Positions 56,870-64,000 of a stretch of 64,000 nucleotides of DNA are shown here, piece after piece. The stretch spans positions 2,418,001 to 2,482,000 of the forward strand of contig NZ_CP182236.1 of NCBI RefSeq assembly GCF_048077055.1, read 5' to 3'. Position 1 is the stretch's first letter. Each line of letters starts with the position of its first letter. The DNA comes from Egbenema bharatensis (lineage in GTDB: Bacteria; Cyanobacteriota; Cyanobacteriia; Elainellales; Elainellaceae). The translations under genes and the position numbers were made by a program. The notes below the pieces were generated by a model. The model was not told the DNA's origin and did no database searches. It worked only from the letters and a program-made list of their open reading frames with translations.

Positions 56870-58759
56870 ATGGGACAAAATTGGGCAATTACGATCGGCA
56901 TTAATGGGTATCACAATCTGCAACGGCTCACCTATGCCCAACGGGATGCGGACGCGGTGCAGGCGTTTTTGCAGCAGGAACTCCAGATCCAGACTCCCTA
57001 TCACTTCACGGATGACTCACCTGCCATTGCCCAGGACTATGGCCCGCCCCTGAATTCCTATCCGACCTACGCTACCCTGCGGCGATTTTTTCGCATTCGG
57101 TTTGAGGAACCGTTTTTGAAGCCAGGGGATAATTTGTGGTTCTTTTTTGCGGGACATGGCAAACGACATGAAGACCGGGACTACTTGATGCCGATCGATG
57201 CGGATCCGGGAGATGAGGTGGAGAAAAGCACCTGGATTCCGTTGAGCTATATCACCGATCGCCTGCGTCGGAGTGGGGCGGATAATGTGGTGATGTTGAT
57301 TGATGCCTGTCGGAGTGGGGCGGGACGAAGGGATAGTGATGGCTTTGGGCGGGAAAAGCAGCAAGGGGTGATTACGCTGTTTGCCTGTAGTCCGTGGGAG
57401 TCGTCCTATGAGATTGATGAGCTTCAGCAGGGAGCGTTTACCCATGCCCTGTTGCAGAGTTTGCAAATTGAGGGGGAAGGGAATTGCGCGACGGTGGAAC
57501 GGCTTTATCAACGCCTGCGGCAGATGGTTCCAGAGGTGACGCAACGGTACAAGCGGGTTCAGCAAACCCCCTATGGAGTGGTGGAACCGCCAACAAAGTA
57601 TCATCTGATTTTGCTGCCCCGGAAAGCGAATCTTAGTGATATTAATACGTTGAAGTTGGATGCCCAACGGGCGGAGCTAAACAGAGAGTTCAAGTTAGCC
57701 AAACAGTTGTGGATTCGGGTTTTGGCGATTTCGGGGGCAGATTATGATGCGATCGAGGGAATTGAGCGATTGGCACGGGTTTCGGCTACGCCAGTCGTAC
57801 CTGCTGAACCAGAGAAACCGATTTCTGTTCCTCAAACTGGGCAACGGGATGCAACCCCTTCTCCTCCTCCTCCTGAGCCAGCCAAACCAGCCATTCCCAC
57901 CTTTAAGTTTGAAATGGTGACGGTGGATGCCCAGGGGCGGGAGGTGAACCGTCGTCCAGGTGAGGCGGAGTATTGGGCGGAGGAGTTGGGGAATGGGGTG
58001 CAGTTGGAGATGGTGTCGATTCCAGGCGGATCGTTCCAGATGGGTTCACCGGATGGGGAAGGGGTTGATGATGAGCGACCTCAACATTCCGTTACGGTTA
58101 AGCCGTTTTTGATGGGTAAGTATGCGGTAACGCAGGCGCAATGGAAGACGGTTGCAAGTTTCCCGAAAGTTGAGCGTGACCTCGAGCCTGATCCAGCTCA
58201 CTTCCAGGGAGATAATCGTCCGGTTGAGTGCGTGTCCTGGGAGGATGCGATCGAGTTTTGTACCCGACTATCCCAGAAAACAGGACGGGAGTATCGGCTG
58301 CCCAGTGAAGCCGAGTGGGAGTATGCCTGTCGGGCTGGAACGACCACTCCATTTCATTTTGGCGAGACGATCACTACTGATCTGGCAAACTATCGTAGAT
58401 TCTTTTGGGACTATAAGAGAAAAACATACCCTGGCTCCTATGGTGTTGACCCGAAGGGAGAATTTCGGGAGCAAACTACAGAGGTCGGGAACTTTCCACC
58501 GAACGCCTTTGGACTTTACGATATGCACGGCAATATCTGGGAGTGGTGTTTGGAGCATTGGCACAAAAATTACAGTGGTGCTCCGATCGATGGAAGTGCC
58601 TGGATTGATGAAGATTTAAGTCTCCGGTTGCTACGCGGTGGTTCGTGGAACGACCATCTCTGGAATTGCCGATCTGCCGAGCGTGGCAGGCGCTACCCGA
58701 ATCGCCGGCTCAACTCTTGTGGGTTTCGTGTTGTTTGTGGTTCTGCGTGGACTCTTTAG
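56870..58759 (+). CDS. DGR target: caspase (C14) protease fused to FGE/C-type-lectin domain
   Basis: 629 residues. Residues 1-250 form a caspase-like domain with catalytic His96 in FFFAGHGKRHED and Cys147 in LIDACRSGAG. A helical and Pro-rich linker (about 260-345) leads to a formylglycine-generating-enzyme-type domain (about 376-629) with EMVSIPGGSFQMGSP, RLPSEAEWEYACRAG and DMHGNIWEWC. The last ~40 codons (588-625) are the variable repeat: RGGSWNDHLWNCRSAERG... GFRVVC, each changed from an Asn-rich template. The FGE fold serves as the C-type-lectin-like scaffold of many DGR proteins. So the receptor-like end is diversified and could trigger the protease. Start ATG at 56870 is preceded by GCAGCGCTG without a clear Shine-Dalgarno site. 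Confidence 0.92.
   Translation: MGQNWAITIGINGYHNLQRLTYAQRDADAVQAFLQQELQIQTPYHFTDDSPAIAQDYGPPLNSYPTYATLRRFFRIRFEEPFLKPGDNLWFFFAGHGKRHEDRDYLMPIDADPGDEVEKSTWIPLSYITDRLRRSGADNVVMLIDACRSGAGRRDSDGFGREKQQGVITLFACSPWESSYEIDELQQGAFTHALLQSLQIEGEGNCATVERLYQRLRQMVPEVTQRYKRVQQTPYGVVEPPTKYHLILLPRKANLSDINTLKLDAQRAELNREFKLAKQLWIRVLAISGADYDAIEGIERLARVSATPVVPAEPEKPISVPQTGQRDATPSPPPPEPAKPAIPTFKFEMVTVDAQGREVNRRPGEAEYWAEELGNGVQLEMVSIPGGSFQMGSPDGEGVDDERPQHSVTVKPFLMGKYAVTQAQWKTVASFPKVERDLEPDPAHFQGDNRPVECVSWEDAIEFCTRLSQKTGREYRLPSEAEWEYACRAGTTTPFHFGETITTDLANYRRFFWDYKRKTYPGSYGVDPKGEFREQTTEVGNFPPNAFGLYDMHGNIWEWCLEHWHKNYSGAPIDGSAWIDEDLSLRLLRGGSWNDHLWNCRSAERGRRYPNRRLNSCGFRVVCGSAWTL
58623..58747 (+). repeat. DGR variable repeat (VR)
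   Basis: The 3' end of the FGE-like reading frame. Ungapped alignment with TR 60296-60420 (offset +1673) has 28 differences in 125 bp; 17 are at positions where TR has A. Variable core is about 58652-58719. The distal end (gggtttcgtgttgtttgt) matches TR almost exactly and probably contains the IMH. Confidence 0.92.
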
Positions 58760-58812
58760 CCCTCTGCCCTCTTGCGCTTTTGCCCTTTACCCTCTATTCT
58801 TTACTCTCTTCT

Positions 58813-58829
58813 CTCTTTCGCGCGAAGAG
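58813..58829 (+). other. Short hairpin between VR gene and avd
   Basis: CTCTTTCGCGCGAAGAG, five Watson-Crick pairs plus one wobble, in the 89-bp gap between the target gene and avd. In Bordetella-phage DGRs a hairpin just after VR helps retrohoming; here it is 65 bp further on, so the role is uncertain. Confidence 0.3.
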
Positions 58830-58848
58830 CGATCAAAATTTTTTCACA

Positions 58849-59196
58849 ATGGACGATCTACCCATCATTCAAAAAACCTACGACCTGATCAAGTGGTACG
58901 TACCAATCCTCAACCGCCTGCCGCGTGATCACAAATTCCTCTTGGGTGACAGAATCACAAGCAATTTATATGAGCTACTGGAAGGACTGATCCAGGCAAG
59001 ATATGCTCCAGATAAGCTGCCTCAACTTCAGGTTCTCAATAGCCAGCTTGACATTCTCCGCCATCAAACCCGCCTGCTGCTTGATTTTGAACTGATCGCC
59101 ACAAATCGTTACGAATATGCCGGACAATTGCTCAACGGTATTGGCACAGATCTGGGCGGTTGGATTAAGCAACAGCGCAAGCGAGTTACAGCATGA
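58849..59196 (+). CDS. DGR accessory protein Avd-like (four-helix bundle)
   Basis: 115 residues from the ATG at 58849 (MDDLPIIQKTYDLI); the open frame upstream overlaps the target gene and is spurious. Mostly helical and basic, in the form of the Avd/S23-related bundle (IQKTYDLIKWYVPILNRLPRDHKFLLGDRI, then ELLEGLIQARYA, LDILRHQTRLLLDF and a basic end WIKQQRKRVTA). Avd binds the reverse transcriptase and TR RNA in known DGRs. The stop overlaps the start of the RT gene (ATGA), so they are translationally coupled. Confidence 0.88.
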   Translation: MDDLPIIQKTYDLIKWYVPILNRLPRDHKFLLGDRITSNLYELLEGLIQARYAPDKLPQLQVLNSQLDILRHQTRLLLDFELIATNRYEYAGQLLNGIGTDLGGWIKQQRKRVTA

Positions 59197-60143
59197 AACG
59201 CTATGGAAATCTCTGGGAGCAGGTCATTGATTTTGAAAATTTGCTGTTATCAGCCCGCAAAGCCCAGAAGGGAAAACGGTTTCGAGAAAATGTGCTTGCC
59301 TTCAACTATAACCTGGAACAGGAACTTCAACACCTTCAAGCAGACTTAAAGAATCAGACTTACCAACCTGGAACCTACCGCACTTTTCAAATCTACGAAC
59401 CGAAGCCGCGTCTGATCTCTGCCGCACCCTATCGAGATCGGGTGGTTCACCATGCCCTCTGCAATGTCATTGTCCCCCTCTTTGAACGCACCTTCATCGC
59501 CGATTCCTACGCCAATCGGGTTGGTTTTGGCACCCATCGGGCCCTCCAACGCTTCACCCGTTTTGCCCGTAATAGCCGCTATGTGTTGCAATGCGATGTC
59601 CGAAAATACTTTCCCAGCCTGGATCACGAAATCCTCAAAAGCCTGATCCGACGCAAGATTAAATGCCCTGATACGCTTTGGCTAATGGACACCATCATCG
59701 ACGGCAGCAATGAACAGGAACCCATCATTCATCACTTTCCTGGTGACAACCTGATCTCCCCCTTGGCTCGACGGCGAGGACTCCCGATCGGCAACCTGAC
59801 CAGCCAGTTTTTTGCCAACGTTTATCTCAACGGGTTTGGTCACTTTGTCAAAGAAACCCTGAACGCTCAACGGTATCTTAGGTATGTAGATGATTTCGCG
59901 CTCTTCAGCGATGACAGGGATTTTCTATCCGATGCTCGTCCCCAGATCGAATCCTACCTGGCAACCCTGCGGCTCAAGATTCACCCTATAAAAAGCCAAC
60001 AGTTTGAAACCCATCATGGAGCAACCTTTCTAGGATTTCGCATTCTCCCCGATCGAATTCGTGTCCGCACAGAAAACTTACGACGAGCCAGACGAAGATT
60101 ACATCGACTCCAATCAGAATATCAGGTTGGCAAAATTGCCTAA
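59193..60143 (+). CDS. DGR reverse transcriptase, apparently truncated by in-frame TAA
   Basis: 316 residues. RT motif with the active aspartates: QCDVRKYF (Asp135), RYVDDFALFSDD (YVDD at 231-234). The DGR-specific motif GLPIGNLTSQFF (about 196-207; IGxxxSQ rather than QGxxxSP) sets it apart from group II intron and retron enzymes. Basic thumb-like C-terminus. At 60141-60143 an in-frame TAA stops it; the same frame is then open for 30 more codons (THLNQSLQSWFAHLDQGDTW, ending QLILQRL) to the TAG at 60234-60236. This extension has the coding look of a usual RT C-terminus, so a nonsense change probably removed it. Confidence 0.92.
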   Translation: MKRYGNLWEQVIDFENLLLSARKAQKGKRFRENVLAFNYNLEQELQHLQADLKNQTYQPGTYRTFQIYEPKPRLISAAPYRDRVVHHALCNVIVPLFERTFIADSYANRVGFGTHRALQRFTRFARNSRYVLQCDVRKYFPSLDHEILKSLIRRKIKCPDTLWLMDTIIDGSNEQEPIIHHFPGDNLISPLARRRGLPIGNLTSQFFANVYLNGFGHFVKETLNAQRYLRYVDDFALFSDDRDFLSDARPQIESYLATLRLKIHPIKSQQFETHHGATFLGFRILPDRIRVRTENLRRARRRLHRLQSEYQVGKIA

Positions 60144-60295
60144 ACTCACCTGAACCAATCCCTACAAAGTTGGTTTGCTCACCTGGATCAAGGAGATACC
60201 TGGCAGTTAAAACAACTTATTCTCCAGAGACTTTAGTTTCCAGCATAATAACCCTTGTGTCCTGTTTAAAGCAGGCAAAGAACGGGGTAGGCACT

Positions 60296-60420
60296 TCCGG
60301 CTGCTGCGTGGTGGTTCGTGGAACAACAATCCCAGGAACTGCCGATCTGCCAATCGCAACAGGAACAACCCGGACAACAGGAACAACAATATTGGGTTTC
60401 GTGTTGTTTGCGGTTCTGCG
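60296..60420 (+). repeat. DGR template repeat (TR)
   Basis: Same strand as the VR gene, 59 bp after the end of the extended RT frame. Read in the VR frame, it would encode an Asn-rich string (WNNNPRNC, ANRNRNN, DNRNNN) from AAC/AAT codons. That is typical because A-directed mutagenesis of AAC yields many residues and never a stop. 30 adenines, 17 of which differ in VR. Confidence 0.93.
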
Positions 60421-60637
60421 CGCGCTCTTCTGTACCAGAACGAGTGGATGGGAATTCATTCGGCGAGTCGAAGAAGAGTCCAGACTTACTCCGGTGATGC
60501 GGGTAACGGCATCCGAAAATCAACCTAAATTGGGTAGCCTGGTAAGCTCTGCTGAACGGTTGCCCAATTCTCAATACTGGGGATGTCATTCGCTTCCAAC
60601 TCAGCGAAAATAAAGGAAAAAGTGCGGAGAATCAGAA

Positions 60638-61015
60638 ATGACAGACGAAGCAGCACAGCTATGGCTCATGACCGAAGTGGAAACCACCGAAACCACCGAA
60701 GTCGTCCGGGGAGAGCGGAACGGCAGCGACACCGGAGGTGGATTTGGCCCACCACGAGTCACAGAACAGGTAAAAACGATCGTCCGTCAGCGAGTTCCCC
60801 TGGATGCTGTTACCCTCAAAACCCAGATGAAGGGACTCTTACAAGTCGTCAGCGATGTCTTTGATCAGGCCAATCAACAGAGCGATCTGCAACTGGATGA
60901 AGTCGAACTGTCCGTCGAAATTAACGCTCAGGGACAGGTCAGCATTATGGGCAATGGCGGTTCTCTCAGCAATCGCGGAGCGATCAAGCTGAAGTTCAAA
61001 CGTACCAATCCTTAA
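60638..61015 (+). CDS. Small protein like peptidase-associated (Pepco/Trypco-type) domain
   Basis: 125 residues from the ATG at 60638, with GGAG eight bases upstream. N-terminal Thr/Glu stretch, then helix (about 52-85: RVPLDAVTLKTQMKGLLQVVSDVF) and a beta part DEVELSVEINAQGQVSIMGNGGSL-type ending GAIKLKFKR. The pattern recalls small domains found next to caspase-, trypsin- and STAND-type genes in bacterial conflict systems. The match is from memory and moderate. It is in the same strand as the DGR, 218 bp after TR. Confidence 0.6.
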   Translation: MTDEAAQLWLMTEVETTETTEVVRGERNGSDTGGGFGPPRVTEQVKTIVRQRVPLDAVTLKTQMKGLLQVVSDVFDQANQQSDLQLDEVELSVEINAQGQVSIMGNGGSLSNRGAIKLKFKRTNP

Positions 61016-61049
61016 CATGACTTCACCCATTCATCAGAATGTGCTGTAC

Positions 61050-61460
61050 CTATTCAGGATTCCAGAAATTTAGAGTGTCAAAAGATGCGAGATCGCGGTA
61101 GTTTAATGTCCAGACAGGACATTGATGCTGTAGAGCTATTGTCACAACTGTCAAATCTTCTAGCGTCCCTTGCCATGCAGGAAGTGACTGAATCTTCTGG
61201 CATAAAGATTGAAACTCGGCCGCATCAATGGGCAATGCTATCAGGCTTTCTTCCATGCCTTTCAAAGCGCGTTGAGCTGCGATCGGGGTTGTGTTATGAA
61301 GCAGCCACTTATATACCTCATAGATGATTGGTACCGGAGTCAGCAGCATTGTTTTAGTCTGGCTCAGTTGTGAGAATCCAGCAACACACTGAGTGTGATC
61401 AATATCCTTTACATAAAACAACCCAATCAGTGGTCCCGCATCCAGTACTATCTGTCTCAA
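61050..61460 (-). CDS. PIN-domain toxin (VapC-like)
   Basis: 136 residues with a PIN fold. Acidic residues: Asp7 in VLDAGPLIGLF, Glu near 48 in PIIYEVYKWL, Asp near 102 in GTLEDLTVVTIA, and the last region WTLNYRDLASFD. VapC-type proteins are RNases kept inactive by an antitoxin. The start (61460) overlaps the stop of the upstream gene at 61457 (ATGA). Confidence 0.85.
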   Translation of the reverse strand: MRQIVLDAGPLIGLFYVKDIDHTQCVAGFSQLSQTKTMLLTPVPIIYEVYKWLLHNTTPIAAQRALKGMEESLIALPIDAAEFQSLCQKIQSLPAWQGTLEDLTVVTIALQHQCPVWTLNYRDLASFDTLNFWNPE

Positions 61461-61669
61461 CGAAGGTCATCCTCGGCATGGTCACGAGCATTACGAGGAG
61501 CTTCTGCCACAATTCCAGCTAGTTCCAACAGCTTCGAGCTATCTTTCGGCGATCGCTTAATCTCTAAAGCCTCTTGCACTAGGCTCACTACCGTTTCCTG
61601 AGGATGTGCCCTTAAATAATCCGTTAGCTGTCGCGCTAAGGGTTCAGGTAGGTCGATCGTAATTTGCAT
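61457..61669 (-). CDS. Antitoxin (ribbon-helix-helix type), partner of PIN toxin
   Basis: 70 residues from the ATG at 61669 (MQITIDLPEPLARQLTDYL); an upstream frame to 61699 is less likely. N-terminal beta strand MQITIDLPEP followed by helices resembles RHH DNA-binding antitoxins; the acidic-Arg C-terminus (ARDHAEDDLR) probably wraps the toxin. Arranged antitoxin first, toxin second with overlapping stop and start. Confidence 0.8.
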   Translation of the reverse strand: MQITIDLPEPLARQLTDYLRAHPQETVVSLVQEALEIKRSPKDSSKLLELAGIVAEAPRNARDHAEDDLR

Positions 61670-61699
61670 AAGAACTTCAACTAAAGCACAATTTTGCAA

Positions 61700-62148
61700 T
61701 CCATTTACTGTTTATCGTAGCTTAACAGCCAGCGATTCCTCTAGAGCATTACTCTCAAGACCCACTTTGCTGATTCCGATCGCCCATCGCTTCGATCGCC
61801 TCTGCCACTTGCTGGAGTACCCCCACGCGATCGTCTGTCTGGCATCGATCGCAATAGTAACAATTGTGACTTGATTTGCTTGATCGATTGATGGTACGCT
61901 CATCAGCTATAGCTGTCTTTTGGGTTGTCCTGACCTGCGAGATAGTGACTCTACCTAGAGGCGAATTCTCTAGCGGAGGTCAAGCGTCGCCGTCCAAAGC
62001 AAAACGCCCAACCTCCTGACCCAGACTATGTGCGCTAGTCCAGGCTAGGGTGTATGATAACACCCGATGTCTGCCGCTTGCCCTGTCTGAACGAGGGCTA
62101 GTCTCTAGGGTTTCTTCAAACCCTGGAACACAAGGAGATTCACAAATC
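61700..62148. other. Gene-free stretch between antitoxin and small gene
   Basis: About 450 bp. Open frames in the minus strand (61712-61903) have no recognisable fit. It contains a pyrimidine/CGATCG-rich part (61770-61850) and, near 62050, a tract with stem-like taggg repeats (ctagtctctagggtttcttc). Promoters for the small gene probably lie here. Confidence 0.4.
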
Positions 62149-62397
62149 ATGTCCGACAAACTGTTCGATCAGCCCCCTAGTGGCGATCGGCTGATTTCCC
62201 CTGCCCGGCGATCGGTAAAACTTCTGATGATTGGTCAACCGAATGATGTAGAAATCACGATCGCCCGTCTGTATCAGTGCAACTTCTGTCGAGTGGAAGA
62301 CTGGTCACGCCCCCTACCCTTCTCCCAAATCCAACAGGCCACCAGCAAAGAACCCGGCGAAATCATGCGGATCTACGTGCGATCGATGACCCTCTAG
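62149..62397 (+). CDS. Small conserved cyanobacterial protein
   Basis: 82 residues from the ATG at 62149 (MSDKLFDQPPSGDRLISPARRSVKL), with AAGGAG 12 bases upstream. Core: KLLMIGQPNDVEITIARLYQCNFCRVEDWSRPLP, then PGEIMRIYVRSMTL. Similar small proteins are seen in many cyanobacteria, often near genes of no obvious common role. Function unknown. Confidence 0.7.
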   Translation: MSDKLFDQPPSGDRLISPARRSVKLLMIGQPNDVEITIARLYQCNFCRVEDWSRPLPFSQIQQATSKEPGEIMRIYVRSMTL

Positions 62398-62444
62398 GTT
62401 AGGACGCACAACCGCGCCCCTACCAGTCCCCTTTGCTGCTCTCT

Positions 62445-62530
62445 TGTGGGGTGGGCATCCTGCCCGCCCAGTCCACCAACCTTCTTCACCAACTTCTTGT
62501 GGGGTGGGCATCCTGCCCGCCCAGTCCTCA
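62445..62530 (+). repeat. R1 core in tandem
   Basis: Two copies of cttgtggggtgggcatcctg followed by cccgcccagtcc, 50 bp apart, between the small gene and acnB. Confidence 0.75.
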
Positions 62531-62679
62531 AACCAAAACCTTCCATCAGCAATGATGCAAACCCTCCCGATGACAAGAAGTGTGCAACAAGCTACCGTTG
62601 CAATGTAAATGTATTTATAGAGTAGATGTGGCAAACCTCAGGAGTTGCCGCAGAGTTTTGCTGCCTGAGAGGAGAATGA

Positions 62680-64000
62680 ATGCTGGAATCGTATCGTAAA
62701 CACGTTGCAGAGCGGGCGGCTCTAGGAATTCCGCCTCTACCGTTATCGGCTGAACAAGCCTCTGATTTATGTGAATTATTAAAGAATCCGCCTGCGGGTG
62801 AGGAAGACGCTTTACTCAAAATGCTGGTCGATCGCATCCCTCCAGGCGTAGACCCGGCAGCCTATGTCAAGGCAGGCTTTTTAACGGCGATCGCCAAAAA
62901 GGAACTCACCAGTCCGCTGATTTCCCCGCAGTACGCCGTTGAGCTACTGGGCACGATGATGGGGGGATACAATGTGCAATCCCTGGTGGATTTGCTGCAA
63001 TCCGACGAGGCATTGGCAAGCACGGCGGCAACTGCCCTGAGCAAAACCCTGTTGGTTTACGATGCGTTTCATGATGTTTTGGAACTAGCGGAATCGGGAA
63101 ATTCCTACGCTAAACAAGTCATTGATGCCTGGGCAAACGCCGAATGGTTTACCAGTCGTCCGAAACTGCCGGAAGCCATCACCGTGACCGTGTTCAAAGT
63201 TCCCGGTGAGACGAATACCGATGACCTGTCGCCTGCCCCCCACGCCACCACTCGTCCTGATATTCCCCTCCATGCCCTGGTCATGCTGGAAAGCCGGATG
63301 CCAGACGGGTTACAGACGATCGCCGAGCTGAAACAGAAGGGCTATCCCGTTGCCTATGTGGGGGATGTGGTCGGAACCGGATCGTCCCGGAAGTCGGCCA
63401 CCAATTCAGTCCTGTGGCACGTGGGGGATGATATTCCGTTCGTGCCGAATAAGCGCACCGGAGGCTATGTCCTGGGCGGTAAGATTGCCCCGATTTTCTT
63501 TAACACAGTTGAAGATTCGGGGGGACTGCCGATCGAATGTGATGTCGAAAAAATGGCAACGGGGGATATAGTTACGATCCATCCCTACAAAGGTGAAATT
63601 ACCAACGAAGCTGGAGAAGTGATTTCCACCTTCACCCTCAAGCCGGATACAATTCTGGACGAAGTGCGGGCAGGGGGACGGATTCCCCTCCTGATTGGGC
63701 GTACCCTCACTGATAAGACCCGTGCCGCGTTAGGACTGGAACCCAGCCCCGTCTTTACCCGTCCCCAACTGCCTGCGGATTCGGGTAAAGGCTTCACCCT
63801 GGCCCAGAAGATGGTGGGTAAAGCCTGCGGTCTGCCGGGGGTGCGACCGGGAACCTACTGTGAACCGATGATGACTACAGTGGGATCACAGGACACGACG
63901 GGCCCCATGACCCGCGATGAATTGACGGAATTAGCCTGCCTGGGCTTCGGGGCAGATTTGGTGATGCAAAGCTTCTGCCACACCGCCGCCTATCCCAAAC
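62680..64000 (+). CDS. acnB: Aconitate hydratase B, 3' partial
   Basis: N-terminal 440 codons up to the window edge, intact. AcnB isomerises citrate to isocitrate with a 4Fe-4S cluster, in the TCA cycle. Typical start LESYRKHVAERAALGIPPLPLS and the HEAT-like N-terminal domain (about 1-160), then the swivel domain (about 165-370: VPGETNTDDLSPAPHA, YVGDVVGTGSSRKSATNSVLWH) and the beginning of the catalytic domain with GSQDTTGPMTRDE. Start ATG 62680 follows GAGAGGAGAATGA. The cluster cysteines lie beyond the window. Confidence 0.95.
   Translation, partial: MLESYRKHVAERAALGIPPLPLSAEQASDLCELLKNPPAGEEDALLKMLVDRIPPGVDPAAYVKAGFLTAIAKKELTSPLISPQYAVELLGTMMGGYNVQSLVDLLQSDEALASTAATALSKTLLVYDAFHDVLELAESGNSYAKQVIDAWANAEWFTSRPKLPEAITVTVFKVPGETNTDDLSPAPHATTRPDIPLHALVMLESRMPDGLQTIAELKQKGYPVAYVGDVVGTGSSRKSATNSVLWHVGDDIPFVPNKRTGGYVLGGKIAPIFFNTVEDSGGLPIECDVEKMATGDIVTIHPYKGEITNEAGEVISTFTLKPDTILDEVRAGGRIPLLIGRTLTDKTRAALGLEPSPVFTRPQLPADSGKGFTLAQKMVGKACGLPGVRPGTYCEPMMTTVGSQDTTGPMTRDELTELACLGFGADLVMQSFCHTAAYPK

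Noticed and set aside
58645..58848. 68-residue N-terminal extension of the Avd-like protein
   Set aside because: Overlaps the VR in another frame; the ATG at 58849 gives the family start.
59193..60143. RT as part of a group II intron or retron
   Set aside because: No intron domain V-like hairpin or maturase/endonuclease domain; the RT has IGxxxSQ and lies with TR/VR and Avd, which identifies a DGR.
60170..60613. A 147-codon frame over the TR
   Set aside because: It runs through TR in a different frame, with low complexity Thr/Gly; shadow of repeated sequence and not a gene.
61712..61903. 63-codon frame on the minus strand before the antitoxin
   Set aside because: No domain recognised and competing frames have equally gene-like stretches; no start with a good ribosome site.

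Overview
The window is chromosomal DNA of a cyanobacterium. The octamer GCGATCGC and its GCGATCG/CGATCG derivatives (the HIP1 signature) occur throughout, inside and between genes. The gene set fits: ferredoxin-type glutamate synthase, RemA next to gmk, AcnB, LpxD, small Rbp-type RRM protein, DUF2301 protein, plus heptamer tandem repeats and several dispersed palindromic repeats. A filamentous, Leptolyngbya-like lineage is plausible, but that is inference. No rRNA, tRNA or CRISPR array was seen.

Layout. 1-7.7 kb: 3' half of glutamate synthase, gmk and remA, the NFACT/RqcH ribosome-rescue gene, rsmB and an HTH-GrpE-like protein. 7.7-13 kb: a repeat-bounded intergenic segment, a YihY membrane protein, a GT61 glycosyltransferase and a methyltransferase. 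12.3-18.5 kb: secreted or membrane proteins of unknown function, including a three-gene overlapping operon (15-mer to 16.4 kb) behind a LexA-box-like operator, and a DUF697 GTPase. 18.6-26.2 kb: RRM protein, DUF2252 protein, C15 peptidase, SGNH hydrolase, IscA-like protein, S4 protein, Anbu peptidase, sugar-ABC ATPase, endonuclease V. 26.5-33.4 kb: UDP-glucose dehydrogenase and UDP-xylose synthase (one short pathway), DprA, DUF2301 and PBP2. 34-45 kb: STAS, PP2C and RsbW-like proteins (a partner-switching set), a glycine-rich beta-helix protein, a purine permease, an EamA exporter and a P-type ATPase. 45-52 kb: tandem lpxD genes, ABC-2 permease and cyanobacterial hypotheticals. 52.5-61 kb: uvrA, an IS982-type element, then a diversity-generating retroelement (DGR). 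61-64 kb: a PIN-domain toxin-antitoxin pair, a small protein and the start of acnB.

The most striking item is the DGR at 56.87-60.43 kb. It has a caspase-like (C14) protease fused to a formylglycine-generating-enzyme/C-type-lectin fold, whose last ~40 codons are a variable repeat (VR, 58623-58747). Next come an Avd-like helical protein, a reverse transcriptase overlapping it by ATGA, and a template repeat (TR, 60296-60420). By hand alignment TR and VR are ungapped over 125 bp with 28 mismatches; 17 of these fall on the 30 adenines of TR. The other 11 mismatches, mostly transitions, and an in-frame TAA in the RT suggest that it has not been active recently. A small gene just downstream resembles peptidase-associated domains of bacterial conflict systems.

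Four conserved genes (glutamate synthase, DUF2252, ABC ATPase, P-type ATPase) each carry one apparent single-base frameshift. Two lie in the identical context GGGGGCC^TG, which points to sequencing or assembly error more than to gene decay.
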